Origin: Planctomycetota bacterium
GTDB taxonomy: Bacteria > Planctomycetota > Phycisphaerae > UBA1845 > UTPLA1
Assembly: GCA_016712275.1 (NCBI GenBank)
Contig: JADJRI010000006.1
Span: 62,001-126,000 of the forward strand
DNA: 64,000 bases
Reading direction: 5' to 3'
Made by a program: the position numbers and the translations under genes
Shown: in pieces, positions 30,447-40,086 of the stretch
Layout of the letters: each line of letters begins with the position of its first letter
Numbering within the stretch: position 1 is the stretch's first letter
The notes under the pieces: model-generated
Database searches by the model: none
What the model was told of the DNA's origin: nothing
The model's input: only the letters and a program-made list of their open reading frames with translations

Positions 30447-30834
30447 GGAGCGTGATGATAGCGTCTATTGGCGATGAGTGGCCAGTGTCATGGGGGAGGC
30501 AATGGGCGCTCGGTGTGACTCGTCCGTCCTGCCGGATGGAGAAGTCGGTGCGTGCACATTTTCCAGACACTGAAGTGTCTGGCAACGGTCGTGCGCCCTG
30601 TCGGGCGGAGAGGGACGGGGCTGAGGGGACAGGGTGGATGAAGTGGACTTTGTGTACGAGGTGGACGAATCAGATTTCAGAATTCAGATTTCAAATCTCA
30701 GAGTTCAACCGAGATTCGCGGCTTGGGCATTGTGGTGGGGCAAGCTGCGGGCTACAGCGGAATGGAATTCCGCGAGATGGTGCGTGCGAGAAGGGATTCA
30801 CGCACGAGCGAGCATTGTGTCATTGGTACGCCCG
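30447..30834. other. Intergenic region, 388 bases
   Basis: No coding frame with support. At about 30668-30708 there is a short A/T-rich stretch where variants of CAGATTTC/CAGAATTC recur several times. It lies between the restriction fragment (start at 30446) and the PrpD gene end. Confidence 0.45.
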
Positions 30835-32341
30835 TTATTTCCTGGCTTTTCTCGCTAGCTTTTTCGCGGCGGGGGCCTTCTTGGATTTTGGCTGTTTCTT
30901 GGTTTTGGGCTGCTTCTTGGCCGGTTTGGCTTTTTTGGCGGCCGTGGGTTTTTTCTGTGCCGGTGCCTTCGCGCCGACTTCGAACTGCCAGAGAGAATCG
31001 ACCTTCTTGGCCGAATCGAGCTTCCACATTTCCGCCAGCAGTTTGTCCTGCTGTGACTCGGTGATGACACCTTTGGCGAGCGTGCGGAACTTGTATTCGA
31101 CCTCGTCGTCCGACATCGGGTTGCCGGCGTGGCCGCGGGGGTACTTTACCATTTTCTCGTAGACCTTGCCGCTGCGCAGGTGGACGCGTAGGCGATTGGG
31201 GATGCCGTCGGGGTAGCCTTCGTTCATGTCATCCGCCTCGACGATGGTGGTGCGGTCGAGGATGTCGAGATACTTGGGGTCGGTGAATTTTCGCGGCTCG
31301 AAGGTTTCGCGCGTGACGTCGCCGTCGACCAGCGCGGCGACGGTCATGTAGCCCATGCTGTGGTCGGCCGTCTCGCGGCTGGTGGGGCGCCACTTTTCTT
31401 TTTCGCTGCCGATGATGGAGACTGCGGCCTCGAAGGATTCCATCTCGACGCGCTCGATATCGGTGTGCGACCAGCCGTCGGCTTTGAATTCTTTGCGGAT
31501 TTGCAGGGCGGCGTCGATGGAGCTTTGGGCGTGGTATTCGGCGGGCCAGAATTTGATGTAGGTTTTGTTGATCATGTAGCCTTCGCTCTTGGAGCCGAGC
31601 TTCACGTCGAACGGCCGGCCGGTGAGCTGCTTGAAGACGCCCTTGGGGCCTTCGAAGATTTCGTTGGGGCCGGTGAAGCCCTGGCGGGCGAGGTTCACCG
31701 CGAAGAGCGCGCCGCGGCAGACGTTGGAAAACGCGCAGGCTTTCCACATCGAGATCTGGCCGGTGCGGGTCTGGCGGGTGGCGATGTTGCAGACGCCGGC
31801 GAGGCCCTGGGCGTGGACCATCTGGTCGGCGCGGAGGCCGTAGAGGTTGGATGAGCCGAGCGTGGCGCTGAAGTTGCCGTAGGTGACGTGGTCCCAGCCG
31901 TTGGCGCGGAGGGAGGCGGCGTCACAGAGTTGGCACTGGATTTCGTAAGCGATGACGGTTGCGAGGATGAGGTCCTTGCCGGATTTGCCGCAGGCCTGCG
32001 CGGCGGCAAGCGTGGCGGCGATGTTGTCGGAGGGGTGTGCCGGTTCGAGTGAGAGGTAGGTGTCGTTGTAGTCGAGGTAGCGGATGTGGGCGCCGTTGGC
32101 GAAGGCGGCGAGCGGCGCGGGGGCGCGGTGCTTCGTGCCGAGGATCACGGCTCCCCCCTTGGGGCAGGGGACATCCATGGCAACCTGTCGTGCGATTGTG
32201 GCGGGCTTGCTCTTTGTAGGGCGCGAGGGCGGTGCCGAGCGAGTCGATGAATCGCCGCTTGGTTTCGTGAATGGCCTCGTGGGTGAGGTCGGTGTATTTG
32301 AGTTTGTTCGTCCAGTCCGCCAGTTGTTCCGCGAGAAGCAT
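30835..32341 (-). CDS. MmgE/PrpD family protein with lysine-rich tail (one frame break)
   Basis: The ATG at 32341 follows GGAG and opens MLLAEQLADWTNKLKYTDLT, the usual MmgE/PrpD N-terminus. The frame breaks at about 32195-32208 (a C run in the minus-strand sequence, KEQ/PATIARQ), after which the protein continues to 30835. The body matches 2-methylcitrate dehydratase relatives: LDYNDTYLSLEPAHPSDNIA, YGNFSATLGSSNLYGL, and FWPAEYHAQSSIDAAL. The active family members dehydrate 2-methylcitrate or related hydroxy-acids. The last 45 residues are an unusual Lys/Ala/Pro tail (KKPTAAKKAKPAKKQPKTKK and onward) of histone H1-like composition. There is no prpB or prpC nearby, so the substrate is open. 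Confidence 0.8.
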
Positions 32342-32714
32342 TGTTCGCTCCAAGAAAAGTCAAAATGTCGAAACAGGTACGCAGTGCTCTGAGACGTTCA
32401 CGATCATGGTATGGGCATAAGCGTTTCAACGTTGTCCCCATCGCCACTCGCGCGGGGAGGTATGCGCGGGTGGGATTATATCGATGAAGCACGGATCGAA
32501 AAGCATCGCGGATGAATCGCGTGGATTTCGGGGTTGAGGATGATTTGATGGATAGTGCTTATTGCGTGGCGGAAGCAAAACAGATGCTGGTATCGTTCGG
32601 CATTTTTCGTCAGGAATTCGCACGGGCGGGACGCCCATGCTCCCCATGCGTTACCTTTAATGCAAATGGGCATGCGCTTGCCCCGGTCGGCTTTCATCGT
32701 GTAAATACGCATCC
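32342..32714. other. Divergent intergenic region, 373 bases
   Basis: Lies between the divergent PrpD and MBL-fold genes. It should hold both promoters. I see no clear hairpin or coding frame. Confidence 0.45.
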
Positions 32715-33598
32715 ATGAGCGCTAAATCACGCATGGGGCCTGTTGAAAAGCCGCCGACGATCCATGTTGGCGATCTCACCATCACGTTGCTCGACGGCGG
32801 GCACTTGCGGCTCGACGGCGGGGCGATGTTGGAATTATTCCGAAGCCGCTGTGGTCGCGGGCGGCCGAATGCGATGAGATGAACCGTATTCCGCTGGCGA
32901 CGAATTGCTTTTTTGTTGAGGCGGGCGGAAAGCGCATTCTGGTTGAGACGGGATCGGGGCCTGCCGCGAAATTCGATGCCAAGGAACTCGGTTTTTTCAA
33001 TTTCAGCAAACATTGGCTGGCGGATTCGCTTGCGGCCGCGGGCATCGAACGCGATTCGATTGATTTGGTCATTCTGACGCATCTTCATTTTGACCACGCC
33101 GGCGGCGGGACGATGGCGGATGGGAAGGGCGGCTATGTGCCCACGTTTCCGTGGGCGAAGTATGTTGTGCAAAAGGGCGAATGGGAGGATGCGGTGAGCG
33201 GCCATGCAGTGATGACCGGCACCTATCGCAAGGAGAATCTTGCGCCGCTGGAAGCGGCTGGGGTGTTGTCATTTGTCGATGGCGAGGCGGAGGTTGTTGA
33301 GGGCATTCGATTGCGGAAATTTCCGGGGCATACTCGGCATCAGCAGGGCGTTGTTTTTGAAAATGGTGAAAACCGGGCGATCTTACCGGCCGACCTGATG
33401 CCGACGTCGGCGCATGTCGGTCTGAGATTCAACATGGCCTACGATTTGATGCCGTTCGAGAACATGGTGAACAAGAAGCGTTTTCTTGAGGAAGCGATTC
33501 AGCTTAACACGACGCTGGTGCTGGGCCAGGATCCCACCGCGGCGCACTGGCAGGCCCAATCCGATGAGAAGGGGCGAATACTGCTTTCTCAGGTATGA
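32715..33598 (+). CDS. MBL-fold metallo-hydrolase (one frame break)
   Basis: The gene starts at ATG 32715 (MSAKSRMGPVEKPPTIHVGD). At about 32830 one T seems to be missing in 'atgttgg': restoring it gives GGAMFGIIPKPLW, the form seen in relatives, and the frame then matches the rest to 33598. The metal-binding motif THLHFDHAGG (HxHxDH) is present, with later ligands in FPGHTRHQQG and the Asp in ILPADLMPT. These enzymes (metallo-beta-lactamase fold) hydrolyse varied esters, lactones or thioesters. No specific substrate can be named. It is divergent from the PrpD gene. Confidence 0.82.
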
Positions 33599-33661
33599 TA
33601 AATCGTTTTATCATGGCAGGCTTTGGTTCTCAATGGCAGAGAATCGAGGACGAAGGGGGTC

Positions 33662-33704
33662 AAGCTGGTGTGGCACCGGCTATTAGCCGGTGCCACACCA
33701 GCTT
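33662..33704. repeat. Perfect 20-base inverted repeat (REP-like palindrome)
   Basis: AAGCTGGTGTGGCACCGGCT (33662-33681), a three-base loop ATT, then its exact reverse complement (33685-33704). It lies in the 307-base gap between the MBL gene and the acyl-CoA dehydrogenase gene. It may stop transcription of the first gene. Palindromes with GTGGCACCGG cores recur in planctomycete genomes. Confidence 0.85.
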
Positions 33705-33905
33705 CGATTTTGCGATTTTATAAGCATTTCTTGCTTTCGCGCTTTCTTTAGGTCTTATTGGCGGCACGATGAGTCGGAGTGCTTTGACCGTTCGGGCCCT
33801 GTTTCTATAATGGTAGTTTCATTGGATCGGGGTAGCCTTGACCGGCCCGTCGGTACAGCCCCAACTTCCATTGCCACAACGTGATACAAGCGAGACAGCA
33901 AAGCG

Positions 33906-35060
33906 ATGAATTTTGAGCTGCCAGAGGATCTTGTCGGGATTCGTGACATCACCCGTGCGTTCGCGGCGGACAAGATTGCGCCGCATGCCCGCAAATGGGA
34001 TGCCGAAAAGTGGATTCCGACCGAGTTGTTTAAGGAGATGGGCAAGGTCGGCATTCTCGGTGTGGCGTTTCCGGAAGAGTATGGCGGTGCGGGCCTGGGG
34101 CTATTGGGCATGAGCGTTGTGGTCGAAGAAATTGCCCGATGGTGCGGCGCGTCGGCGCTGTTCATTGCGGCTCATACCGGACTGTGCTCGACCCACATTC
34201 GCATCGCCGCGAACGACGAACAAAAGAAACACTGGCTTCCGCGACTGGCCACGGGTGAAGTCATTGGCGCGTGGTGCCTCAGCGAGCCGCATTGCGGCAC
34301 CGATGCCGAAGCGCTGACCACGCGGGCCGAGAAAACCGCCAAGGGCTGGGTGCTCAATGGCGCGAAATTCTGGATCACCAACGGCAAGCGGGCCGATGTG
34401 TTCGTCGTCACGGCTCGAACCAAGACCGGCGAGCGCGGAGCGCGAACGATCTCCGCGTTTCTGGTTGAAAAAGGAACGCCCGGACTCATCATCGGCGAAC
34501 CCGAAGACAAAATGGGCATGCGCGGCAGCGATACCGTACCGGTCAATTTTGAAAACTGCGAGATTCCCGCCGCGAATTTGTGCGGCGAACTGAATAACGG
34601 CTATGTCGACGCGCTTCGCGTTTTGGATCGCGGCCGGCGGTAATTGGTTCATTGTCAATTGGATTGGCTCGGGGCTGTCTTGAAGAGGCCGTGAAGTATG
34701 CGGCCGAGCCGCAAGAGCATGGGCGTGCCACTGCACAGTCACCAGGCGATTCAGTTCAAGCTTGCGGACATGGAGACGCAGGTCGAGGCGGCTCGACTGT
34801 TGGTGCGGCAGGCGGCGGCCTCGCATGATGCCGATCGTGCGGACAAGCAGCTCAGCTCGATTGCGAAGCTGTTCGCGAGCGAAATGGCCAGCCGGGTGGG
34901 TTGGGATTCGATTCAGATTCACGGCGGCGCGGGGTATACGAAGGATGTGTGTGTGGAGCGGCTGGTGCGCGATAACAAGCTGTGCGAGATTGGCGAAGGG
35001 TCGAGCGAGGTGCAGCGGATGCTGATCGCGCGGGCGGAGTATGCGAAGAGAAGTGCTTAA
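33906..35060 (+). CDS. Acyl-CoA dehydrogenase (two frame breaks)
   Basis: A flavoprotein that introduces the trans-2 double bond into acyl-CoA. The first frame covers the N-terminal helical and beta domains (FPEEYGGAGLGLLG, WCLSEPHCGTDA, WITNGKRADVF). At about 34632-34640 the protein moves to another frame reading VIGSLSIGLARGCLEEAVKY. At about 34702-34706 an extra C moves it back, reading SMGVPLHSHQAIQFKLADM, with IQIHGGAGYTKD and the catalytic Glu in CEIGEGSSEVQR. Corrected length is about 385 residues, normal for the family. It is followed by a small membrane protein and a second acyl-CoA dehydrogenase. Confidence 0.88.
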
Positions 35061-35102
35061 AGTAGAAGCCCGTAACGGCGATTGTGATTGAGGCTCTTGC
35101 AA

Positions 35103-35494
35103 ATGGTAGCATCTCCTGAAGAATTCTGGAAAAAAACTGCCGTCGAGCGACGAGAACGAGAAACGTTGGCATCGCAAGAATCGCAGAATCAAGCGATCAT
35201 TGAATTGCTTGACAGAGAGGCGATCGCTGAAGGGAAGGCAAAGGAAGCCGCGTGGAAGCGCCTCGAACGGGTAGGCCGATTAATCAGGATTGCCGCATTT
35301 GCTTTCATGGTGATAGGAAATGGGTATCTGATCTTTTGTGGAAAGAGGGACCAGTAAATAATCCGCAGGGGTTCATTTACGCGACGATAGTAAAGTCCTC
35401 TTGCGGGTTGCTCATTGCAATGAGTTGGCTCGCAACTGGTTTATCTACATTGATAAAGAATCAAAAAGGCACCTCAAACAAGGTGAATGAATGA
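35103..35494 (+). CDS. Small two-helix membrane protein (probable frame break)
   Basis: The ATG at 35103 opens a charged N-terminal helix (EEFWKKTAVERRERETLASQ), followed by a first membrane segment (IRIAAFAFMVIGNGYLIF) and a stop at 35357. In another frame from about 35335 a second segment (SSCGLLIAMSWLATGLSTLI) runs to 35494, overlapping the ATG of the next gene by four bases. One indel near 35335-35357 would join them into about 130 residues. Function unknown. Its place between two acyl-CoA dehydrogenase genes suggests one transcript. Confidence 0.45.
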
Positions 35495-36687
35495 CGACGA
35501 TGACTTCCGAGTTGATTCCTTTCGGCTACGAATTGGGCGAAGACCATCGAATGCTGCGCGACAGCATTCGGGAATTCGCCCGCAGCGTCATTGCGCCCGG
35601 GGCGATGGAACGCGATATCAAGGGGGAGTTTCCGGCCGATGTCGTGAAACAACTCGGCGAAATGGGCTATATGGGGCTATGCGTGCCGGAAGAGTTTGGC
35701 GGCGCGGGACTTGATGCACTCGCCTCGGTCATCGTGGTTGAAGAGCTTTCTTATGCCGATGCCTCGGTCGGCGTCATCAACAGCGTTCAGAATTCACTCG
35801 TCATCGACCCGATCATGAAATTCGGCACCGACGAACAAAAGAAAAACTGGCTGCCGAAAATGGCGTCGGGCCAGTGGCTCAACTGCTTCAGCCTCAGCGA
35901 AGCGGGTAGCGGCTCGGATGCGGGGTCGATGACCTGCCGCGCGGAACTGAAGGGCGATCACTGGGTGGTCAACGGCACCAAGATGTGGGTGACGAATGGC
36001 GCTGAGGCCGATGTCATTCTGCTCTTCGTCCGCACCGAAGATACCGAGAAACGCAACGCCACCTGCTTGCTCGTTGAAAAAAATTCGCCGGGCATCACCG
36101 TCGGCAAGCATGAGGACAAGCTTGGTATTCGCGGCAGCAGCACGGTTGAATTGCTTTTTGAGAATTGCAAAGTTCCCGTCAAGAATATGCTGGGCCAGCG
36201 CGGACAGGGATTGAAAATCGCGCTGACGGCGATCGACGGCGGACGTCTGGGCATTGGCGCGCAGGCGCTGGGCATCGCATGCGCTGCGCATGACAAGGCC
36301 GTCGATTATGCGCTGGCCCGCAAACAGTTCGGTAAAGCGATTGCCGAGTTTCAGGCTGTACAGTGGAAGATCGCCGACATGGCCACGCGCATCGCGGCGT
36401 CGCGCGCCCTGCTGTACAAGGGGTGCTGGCTCAAATCGAACGGCAAGCACAATCTGCACGTGCCGGCCATGGCGAAGGTGTTTGCGGCAGAGACGGCGAG
36501 TTTTTGTGCGAATCAGGCAATTCAGATTTTTGGCGGCATGGGCTATTGCCGCGAGAGCGAAGTGGAGCGTTACCTTCGCGATGCGAAGATCACGGAGATT
36601 TACGAAGGCACGAGCGAGATGCAGCGCATGACGATTGGTGAGTCATTGACGCATGAGCCGGGGCGGGTGACGGCGACGGAGGCGTAA
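35491..36687 (+). CDS. Acyl-CoA dehydrogenase (short-chain type)
   Basis: An intact 398-residue acyl-CoA dehydrogenase. FAD and substrate motifs are CVPEEFGGAGLDALA, CFSLSEAGSGSDAGS, GTKMWVTNGAEADV and KLGIRGSSTVELLFENC. The catalytic base is Glu372 in IYEGTSEMQRM, at the position of short/medium-chain enzymes. It transfers electrons to an electron-transfer flavoprotein; no ETF genes are in this window. The ATG overlaps the small membrane-protein frame (ATGA). With the first acyl-CoA dehydrogenase, thiolase, hydroxyacyl-CoA dehydrogenase and enoyl-CoA hydratase nearby, it forms a beta-oxidation or butanoate set. Confidence 0.93.
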   Translation: MTTMTSELIPFGYELGEDHRMLRDSIREFARSVIAPGAMERDIKGEFPADVVKQLGEMGYMGLCVPEEFGGAGLDALASVIVVEELSYADASVGVINSVQNSLVIDPIMKFGTDEQKKNWLPKMASGQWLNCFSLSEAGSGSDAGSMTCRAELKGDHWVVNGTKMWVTNGAEADVILLFVRTEDTEKRNATCLLVEKNSPGITVGKHEDKLGIRGSSTVELLFENCKVPVKNMLGQRGQGLKIALTAIDGGRLGIGAQALGIACAAHDKAVDYALARKQFGKAIAEFQAVQWKIADMATRIAASRALLYKGCWLKSNGKHNLHVPAMAKVFAAETASFCANQAIQIFGGMGYCRESEVERYLRDAKITEIYEGTSEMQRMTIGESLTHEPGRVTATEA

Positions 36688-36738
36688 GGAATTGCCAGGA
36701 AACTTTGATGACCGGTTAATGATGCGTATAATACCTGT

Positions 36739-36978
36739 ATGAGCCAGTCATCAAACATTCCGTTGCCGTCCTCGGCCTACCTTGACAACTGTGATTGGAT
36801 TAAGGCCAACATCGCGGAATTGGTTGCGAAGTTTCCTGATCAATGGATCGCTGTAGATGGCGGACATGTTCTGGCAGCGGGGCCGGATCTGGGAGTGGTG
36901 ACGCAAACTGCAAATCAAAAGTCAGCGTCAGCGGATGTGGTCTACGATTTCGTCGCCAGCGGATCGTTGATTTTTTGA
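36739..36978 (+). CDS. Small DUF5678-like protein
   Basis: A 79-residue protein. The core WIKANIAELVAKFPDQWIAV followed by DGGHVLAAGPDLGVV matches the DUF5678 pattern (helix, W-V/I-A-V strand, G-x-V-x-A). Such small proteins often sit directly upstream of retropepsin-like protease genes, as here. The ATG follows an A/T-rich stretch (ATGCGTATAATACC at 36721-36737) that could serve as a -10 element. Function unknown, perhaps a chaperone or antidote for the protease; that is inference. Confidence 0.6.
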   Translation: MSQSSNIPLPSSAYLDNCDWIKANIAELVAKFPDQWIAVDGGHVLAAGPDLGVVTQTANQKSASADVVYDFVASGSLIF

Positions 36979-37008
36979 CACTCCGTTCATTTCCGAAGGG
37001 AGGGAGCG

Positions 37009-37452
37009 ATTGTCGCGGATTGTGCTCCAGACAATTCGTCAGCCTTTGCCTTCCTTGAATACCGTCGCCCCCTCATTTACGCAGTTCGCGTTTTCGGGAA
37101 TATCGCATTGAGCCGAATTCACGGCTGGACGCCATACCGACCAGGGATTATTGATACCGGCGCTGCAATTACTCTCTTGCCGAAAGAAGCGTGGCTCGAT
37201 ACAGACCATCAAGTTATTGGCGATGTGCTCATTGGTGGCGTGAATGCCAAACCGGAATGTCGTATTCGCGCGAAGTTTGCCACGCTTGATTGCATTCTGT
37301 CCGATGGCCGAGAGCGACTGGGTCCACAAACCATTCATGCCTACCTGGCCGAGTCTAATGAGGTTCCTTTGCTCATTGGAATTTCCGGCCTCATCGAGAG
37401 CGGCGTGCTGATGCTTGAATTGAAGAAAGATGTTGCCTGTTTTGAATTCTGA
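37009..37452 (+). CDS. Retropepsin-like aspartyl protease (start uncertain)
   Basis: The protein contains PGIIDTGAAITLLPKEAW, the DTGA active-site motif of single-domain retropepsin-like proteases that work as dimers. The later IGGVNAKPECRIRAKF and EVPLLIGISGLIESGVL are consistent with the flap and the end of the fold. The coding pattern begins before the first common start codon (TTG 37108): AFLEYRRPLIYAVRVFGN upstream is typical of relatives. An ATT at 37009 lies just after GGGAGGGAG and is the best-placed start, but a lost or frame-shifted ATG is possible. The frame is the same as that of the DUF5678 gene ahead. Confidence 0.6.
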   Translation: MVADCAPDNSSAFAFLEYRRPLIYAVRVFGNIALSRIHGWTPYRPGIIDTGAAITLLPKEAWLDTDHQVIGDVLIGGVNAKPECRIRAKFATLDCILSDGRERLGPQTIHAYLAESNEVPLLIGISGLIESGVLMLELKKDVACFEF

Positions 37453-37558
37453 TCAGCTGCGTCACCAATTGGATTTCTGCCGACTTTAGCGGTAAATCAA
37501 ATGAAAAGAGGTCGCACTTTAAGTATGACCCTTCTTCAGAGTCAATCATGTTTGAATC

Positions 37559-37900
37559 TTATCTGCGACGCCCTCCATGCCGGCCATCATCGTCGCCGTG
37601 CCGATCTCGGTCGTGCTTATCGCGGTCGTGCCTGTCCCGGTCGTTCCGATCTCGGTCGTTCCGATCTCGGTCATGCCGATCTCGGTCATTCTTATCACTG
37701 TCGTGCCGATCTCGATCATGCCGGTCGCCGTGATTCCAGTCGCGGTCGTGATCGCGGTGACGTCGTTCGGGTTCGCGATAAACATACACGTCGCGATCGT
37801 GGTGCGTTTGCGTCACATGCCGATGGCCGTCGCCATCGGAGCAGCCGCCTGACAATGCCAGCGCCATGGCGGCCAGGGAAAGGCAAAGAATGGTTTTCAT
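37559..37900 (-). CDS. His/Asp/Arg-repeat lipoprotein
   Basis: A 113-residue exported protein. The ATG at 37900 follows AAAGGG. The signal peptide MKTILCLSLAAMALALSGGC ends at a lipobox-like Cys20. Nearly everything after about residue 45 is a repeat of Asp-Arg-His/Asn (RHDRDRNDRDRNDRDRHDRD and so on), ending in HGDDDGRHGGRRR. The DNA repeats are imperfect units built on GATCTCGGTC. The composition suggests metal binding (His/Asp) or a charged, disordered spacer. I know no family with this exact repeat. A longer in-frame reading upstream to 38317 has no signal and is unlikely. Confidence 0.65.
   Translation of the reverse strand: MKTILCLSLAAMALALSGGCSDGDGHRHVTQTHHDRDVYVYREPERRHRDHDRDWNHGDRHDRDRHDSDKNDRDRHDRDRNDRDRNDRDRHDRDKHDRDRHGDDDGRHGGRRR
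37596..37745 (-). repeat. Imperfect short tandem repeats within lipoprotein gene
   Basis: Seen on the plus strand as repeated variants of GATCTCGGTC(G/A)TTCC and GTCGTGCC. The units keep the reading frame of the lipoprotein on the minus strand, so the repeat has grown in multiples of three bases. Confidence 0.7.
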
Positions 37901-38192
37901 ATCAACACCCTTTCGATACCCCTCTCGACAACCAAATGCCGGAAACGTTGGTCGGTTTGTCTGTAGGAATTGGGCAAATCGCAACATTTCTCGGCGCTGC
38001 GACCGTTGATATCGGATCACACGCCCGTTCGGACATCCATGCGATTCCGGGCCAACGGTTATCGGAATTTTAGTCATGCCGGGCGGATTCAACCCAACCG
38101 GCTTGCAGTTTCTTTTTTGCGATTGCACAATACAATCTTCATGATGCCCCGATCGACTTTGGGGCCTGGATGACCAGACTGGAGATTGTCGA

Positions 38193-39363
38193 ATGCAACA
38201 TTCCGTCATTGTTTCCGCCAAACGAAGCCCCATGGGCAAGTTCCTCGGCACGATGTCCTCCATGACCGCGCCAGAAATCGGGGCACAGGTCGCACGAGAC
38301 GTCCTCAACTCGATCAAGTGTCCGATGGATGTCGTCGATTGGGCGCTGATCGGGCAGGTTCTGCAGGCCGGCGTCGGCCAGAACCCAGCACGTCAGGTGG
38401 CGCTCAAGGCCGGGTTGCCGCCGACCATCACGGCCGTCACGGTGAATCAGGTGTGCGGATCGGGAATGCGCGCGGCGATGAACGCGGACAACAACATTCG
38501 GCTCGGCGAAGCGACGGTCGTTTTGACCGGCGGCATGGAAAGCATGTCCAACGCGCCGTATTACGTACGCGGCACGCGCACGGGCGCTGTTAAGTTCGGC
38601 CACATGCAAATGGAAGACGGCATGGTGGCGGACGGGCTGACCTGTCCGTTCGAAGGCTGGGGCATGGGCAACGCGGCGGAGTACACGGCGCGGAAATACA
38701 ACATCAGCCGCGAGGATCAGGATGCGTTTTCTCTCGCGAGCCATCATCGGGCGGCGGCCGCCCGTGCAGCCGGCCATTTCAAGAAGTCGATCGCGCCGAT
38801 CGAGGTAAAGGGCCGGAAGGAGGCGATCGTTTTTTCGGAGGACGAATCGATCCGGCCGGAGGTCACAATGGCGGACCTGCAGAAATTGAAGCCCGCGTTC
38901 GAAAAGGACGGCACCATCACCGCGGGCAATTCCTCGCAGCTCACCGATGGCGCGGCCATGGCGCTGCTGACCTCGGAAGATGAAGCCAAAAAGCGCGGCT
39001 GGCCGGTTCTTGCCCGAATTGTCGCCCACACGACATTCGGCGTCGAACCGAAGGAGCTGTTCATCGCACCGGTCGGCGCGATTCGGGCCGACGACACGGG
39101 CTGGCAGATGAAGGATGTGGACCTGTTCGAAATTAATGAAGCGTTTGCGGGCGCAGATGCTGGCGTGCACGTCAGCTCGAGATTCCGCACGCGCGTGAAC
39201 GTCATGGGCGGCGGGGTGGCACTTGGGCATCCGATCGGGCGGCGGCACGCGCGTGCTGGTGACGCTGATCAACGCATTGGAGGTTCACGGCCTGAAGCGC
39301 GGCGTGGCGTCGCTGTGTTTGGGCGGGGGGAATGCGACGGCGATGGCGATTGAGCGGGTGTAA
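38193..39363 (+). CDS. Acetyl-CoA C-acetyltransferase (thiolase), frame breaks near the C-terminus
   Basis: The enzyme condenses or cleaves acetoacetyl-CoA/3-ketoacyl-CoA. The active-site Cys88 lies in NQVCGSGMRAA. GGMESMSNAPYY and AGNSSQLTDGAAM are standard thiolase blocks. After LFEINEAFA (about 39145) the reading is scrambled by small indels until VNVMGGGVALGHPIG. A two-base deficit at about 39238-39244 then moves the frame to LVTLINALEVHGLKRGVASL and CLGGGNATAMAIERV, which holds the second active-site Cys. Corrected length is about 390 residues, as usual. It is part of the nearby fatty-acid/butanoate set. Confidence 0.88.
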
Positions 39364-39421
39364 GGCGAACTGAACTTGCAATATTTCCGGTCGACGTTCA
39401 AGTACGAGAAAGCCCCGTTTA

Positions 39422-39445
39422 GCCCAACTCCGACAGGAGTCGGGC
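39422..39445 (-). repeat. REP hairpin, left copy (inverted relative to the array)
   Basis: On the minus strand: outer stem GCCC/GGGC and inner stem ACTCC/GGAGT around the loop TGTC. A G-T pair sits at the position that is a T-T mismatch in the right-hand copies. It lies 16 bases from the end of the RAYT gene and points the opposite way from the array on the other side, the usual flanking arrangement of RAYT genes. Confidence 0.8.
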
Positions 39446-39461
39446 GAACGTGAGAGCGGGC

Positions 39462-40058
39462 TCAATAAGGAACGTACCGCGTCACGAACGACCATCGCTG
39501 GGGTTTCAATCCCGCTTTGATCGGATTCTCTTCCACGTATTGAATCTCGTGAGTAATTGCTTCCGGCGAATTGAGAAAGACCTTCCACTCGCCTTCGGCC
39601 CAAACACTTGGCAAGTCGCCAGCGGAATTGCGTAACTCATCAAACGGATGCAAGGACTCATCAACGAGCTTTCGGCTCGCCTCACTCTTGAGCCGCGTGC
39701 TCACATCCTCAATTGAATGTGCTGATCTTCCGACAACGAGATGTACATGGTCCGGCATCATTGCACAAGCACAGTTAGTCACGCGCAAGTCCTCGATTGC
39801 CTTGGCGAATCCACGACCGACGGCTCGAGCCTGAACGCCGCTGAAACGCACGGGCGGGTATTTCAAGCTCTGCTTTGCAGCCATTCGCCACTGGCGATCA
39901 TGTTCCACATGTGCCGTTGATTCCCGCGAATCGACCTTCCTTGCCTTGCCGAAACGGAACAGCTCTTTCGAGCCGACAAAGTCCGAGCAGGAGCCGCGAG
40001 GATCATTGGGCAGCCAGAATCCATAGGCGCTTAAGACGAGATGGTAGGCGAGGACCAT
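39462..40058 (-). CDS. REP-associated tyrosine transposase (RAYT, Y1/HUH)
   Basis: A 198-residue HUH single-strand nuclease of the IS200/REP-associated type. The HUH motif is MPDHVHLVVG. The catalytic Tyr lies in ITHEIQYVEENPIKAGL, and the end LKPQRWSFVTRYVPY fits the family. RAYTs are domesticated relatives of IS200/IS605 transposases that recognise REP palindromes; they are usually single-copy. REP hairpins flank the gene on both sides (39422-39445 and 40087-40496). It separates the thiolase gene from the hydroxyacyl-CoA dehydrogenase gene and has no accessory genes. Confidence 0.85.
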   Translation of the reverse strand: MVLAYHLVLSAYGFWLPNDPRGSCSDFVGSKELFRFGKARKVDSRESTAHVEHDRQWRMAAKQSLKYPPVRFSGVQARAVGRGFAKAIEDLRVTNCACAMMPDHVHLVVGRSAHSIEDVSTRLKSEASRKLVDESLHPFDELRNSAGDLPSVWAEGEWKVFLNSPEAITHEIQYVEENPIKAGLKPQRWSFVTRYVPY

Positions 40059-40086
40059 TCGTGCATTTTAGCGTCTTCCTCGATTC

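Noticed and set aside
37901..38317. Longer N-terminus for the repeat lipoprotein
   Set aside because: The region has no signal peptide or ribosome site and reads like non-coding DNA; ATG 37900 gives a proper lipoprotein signal.
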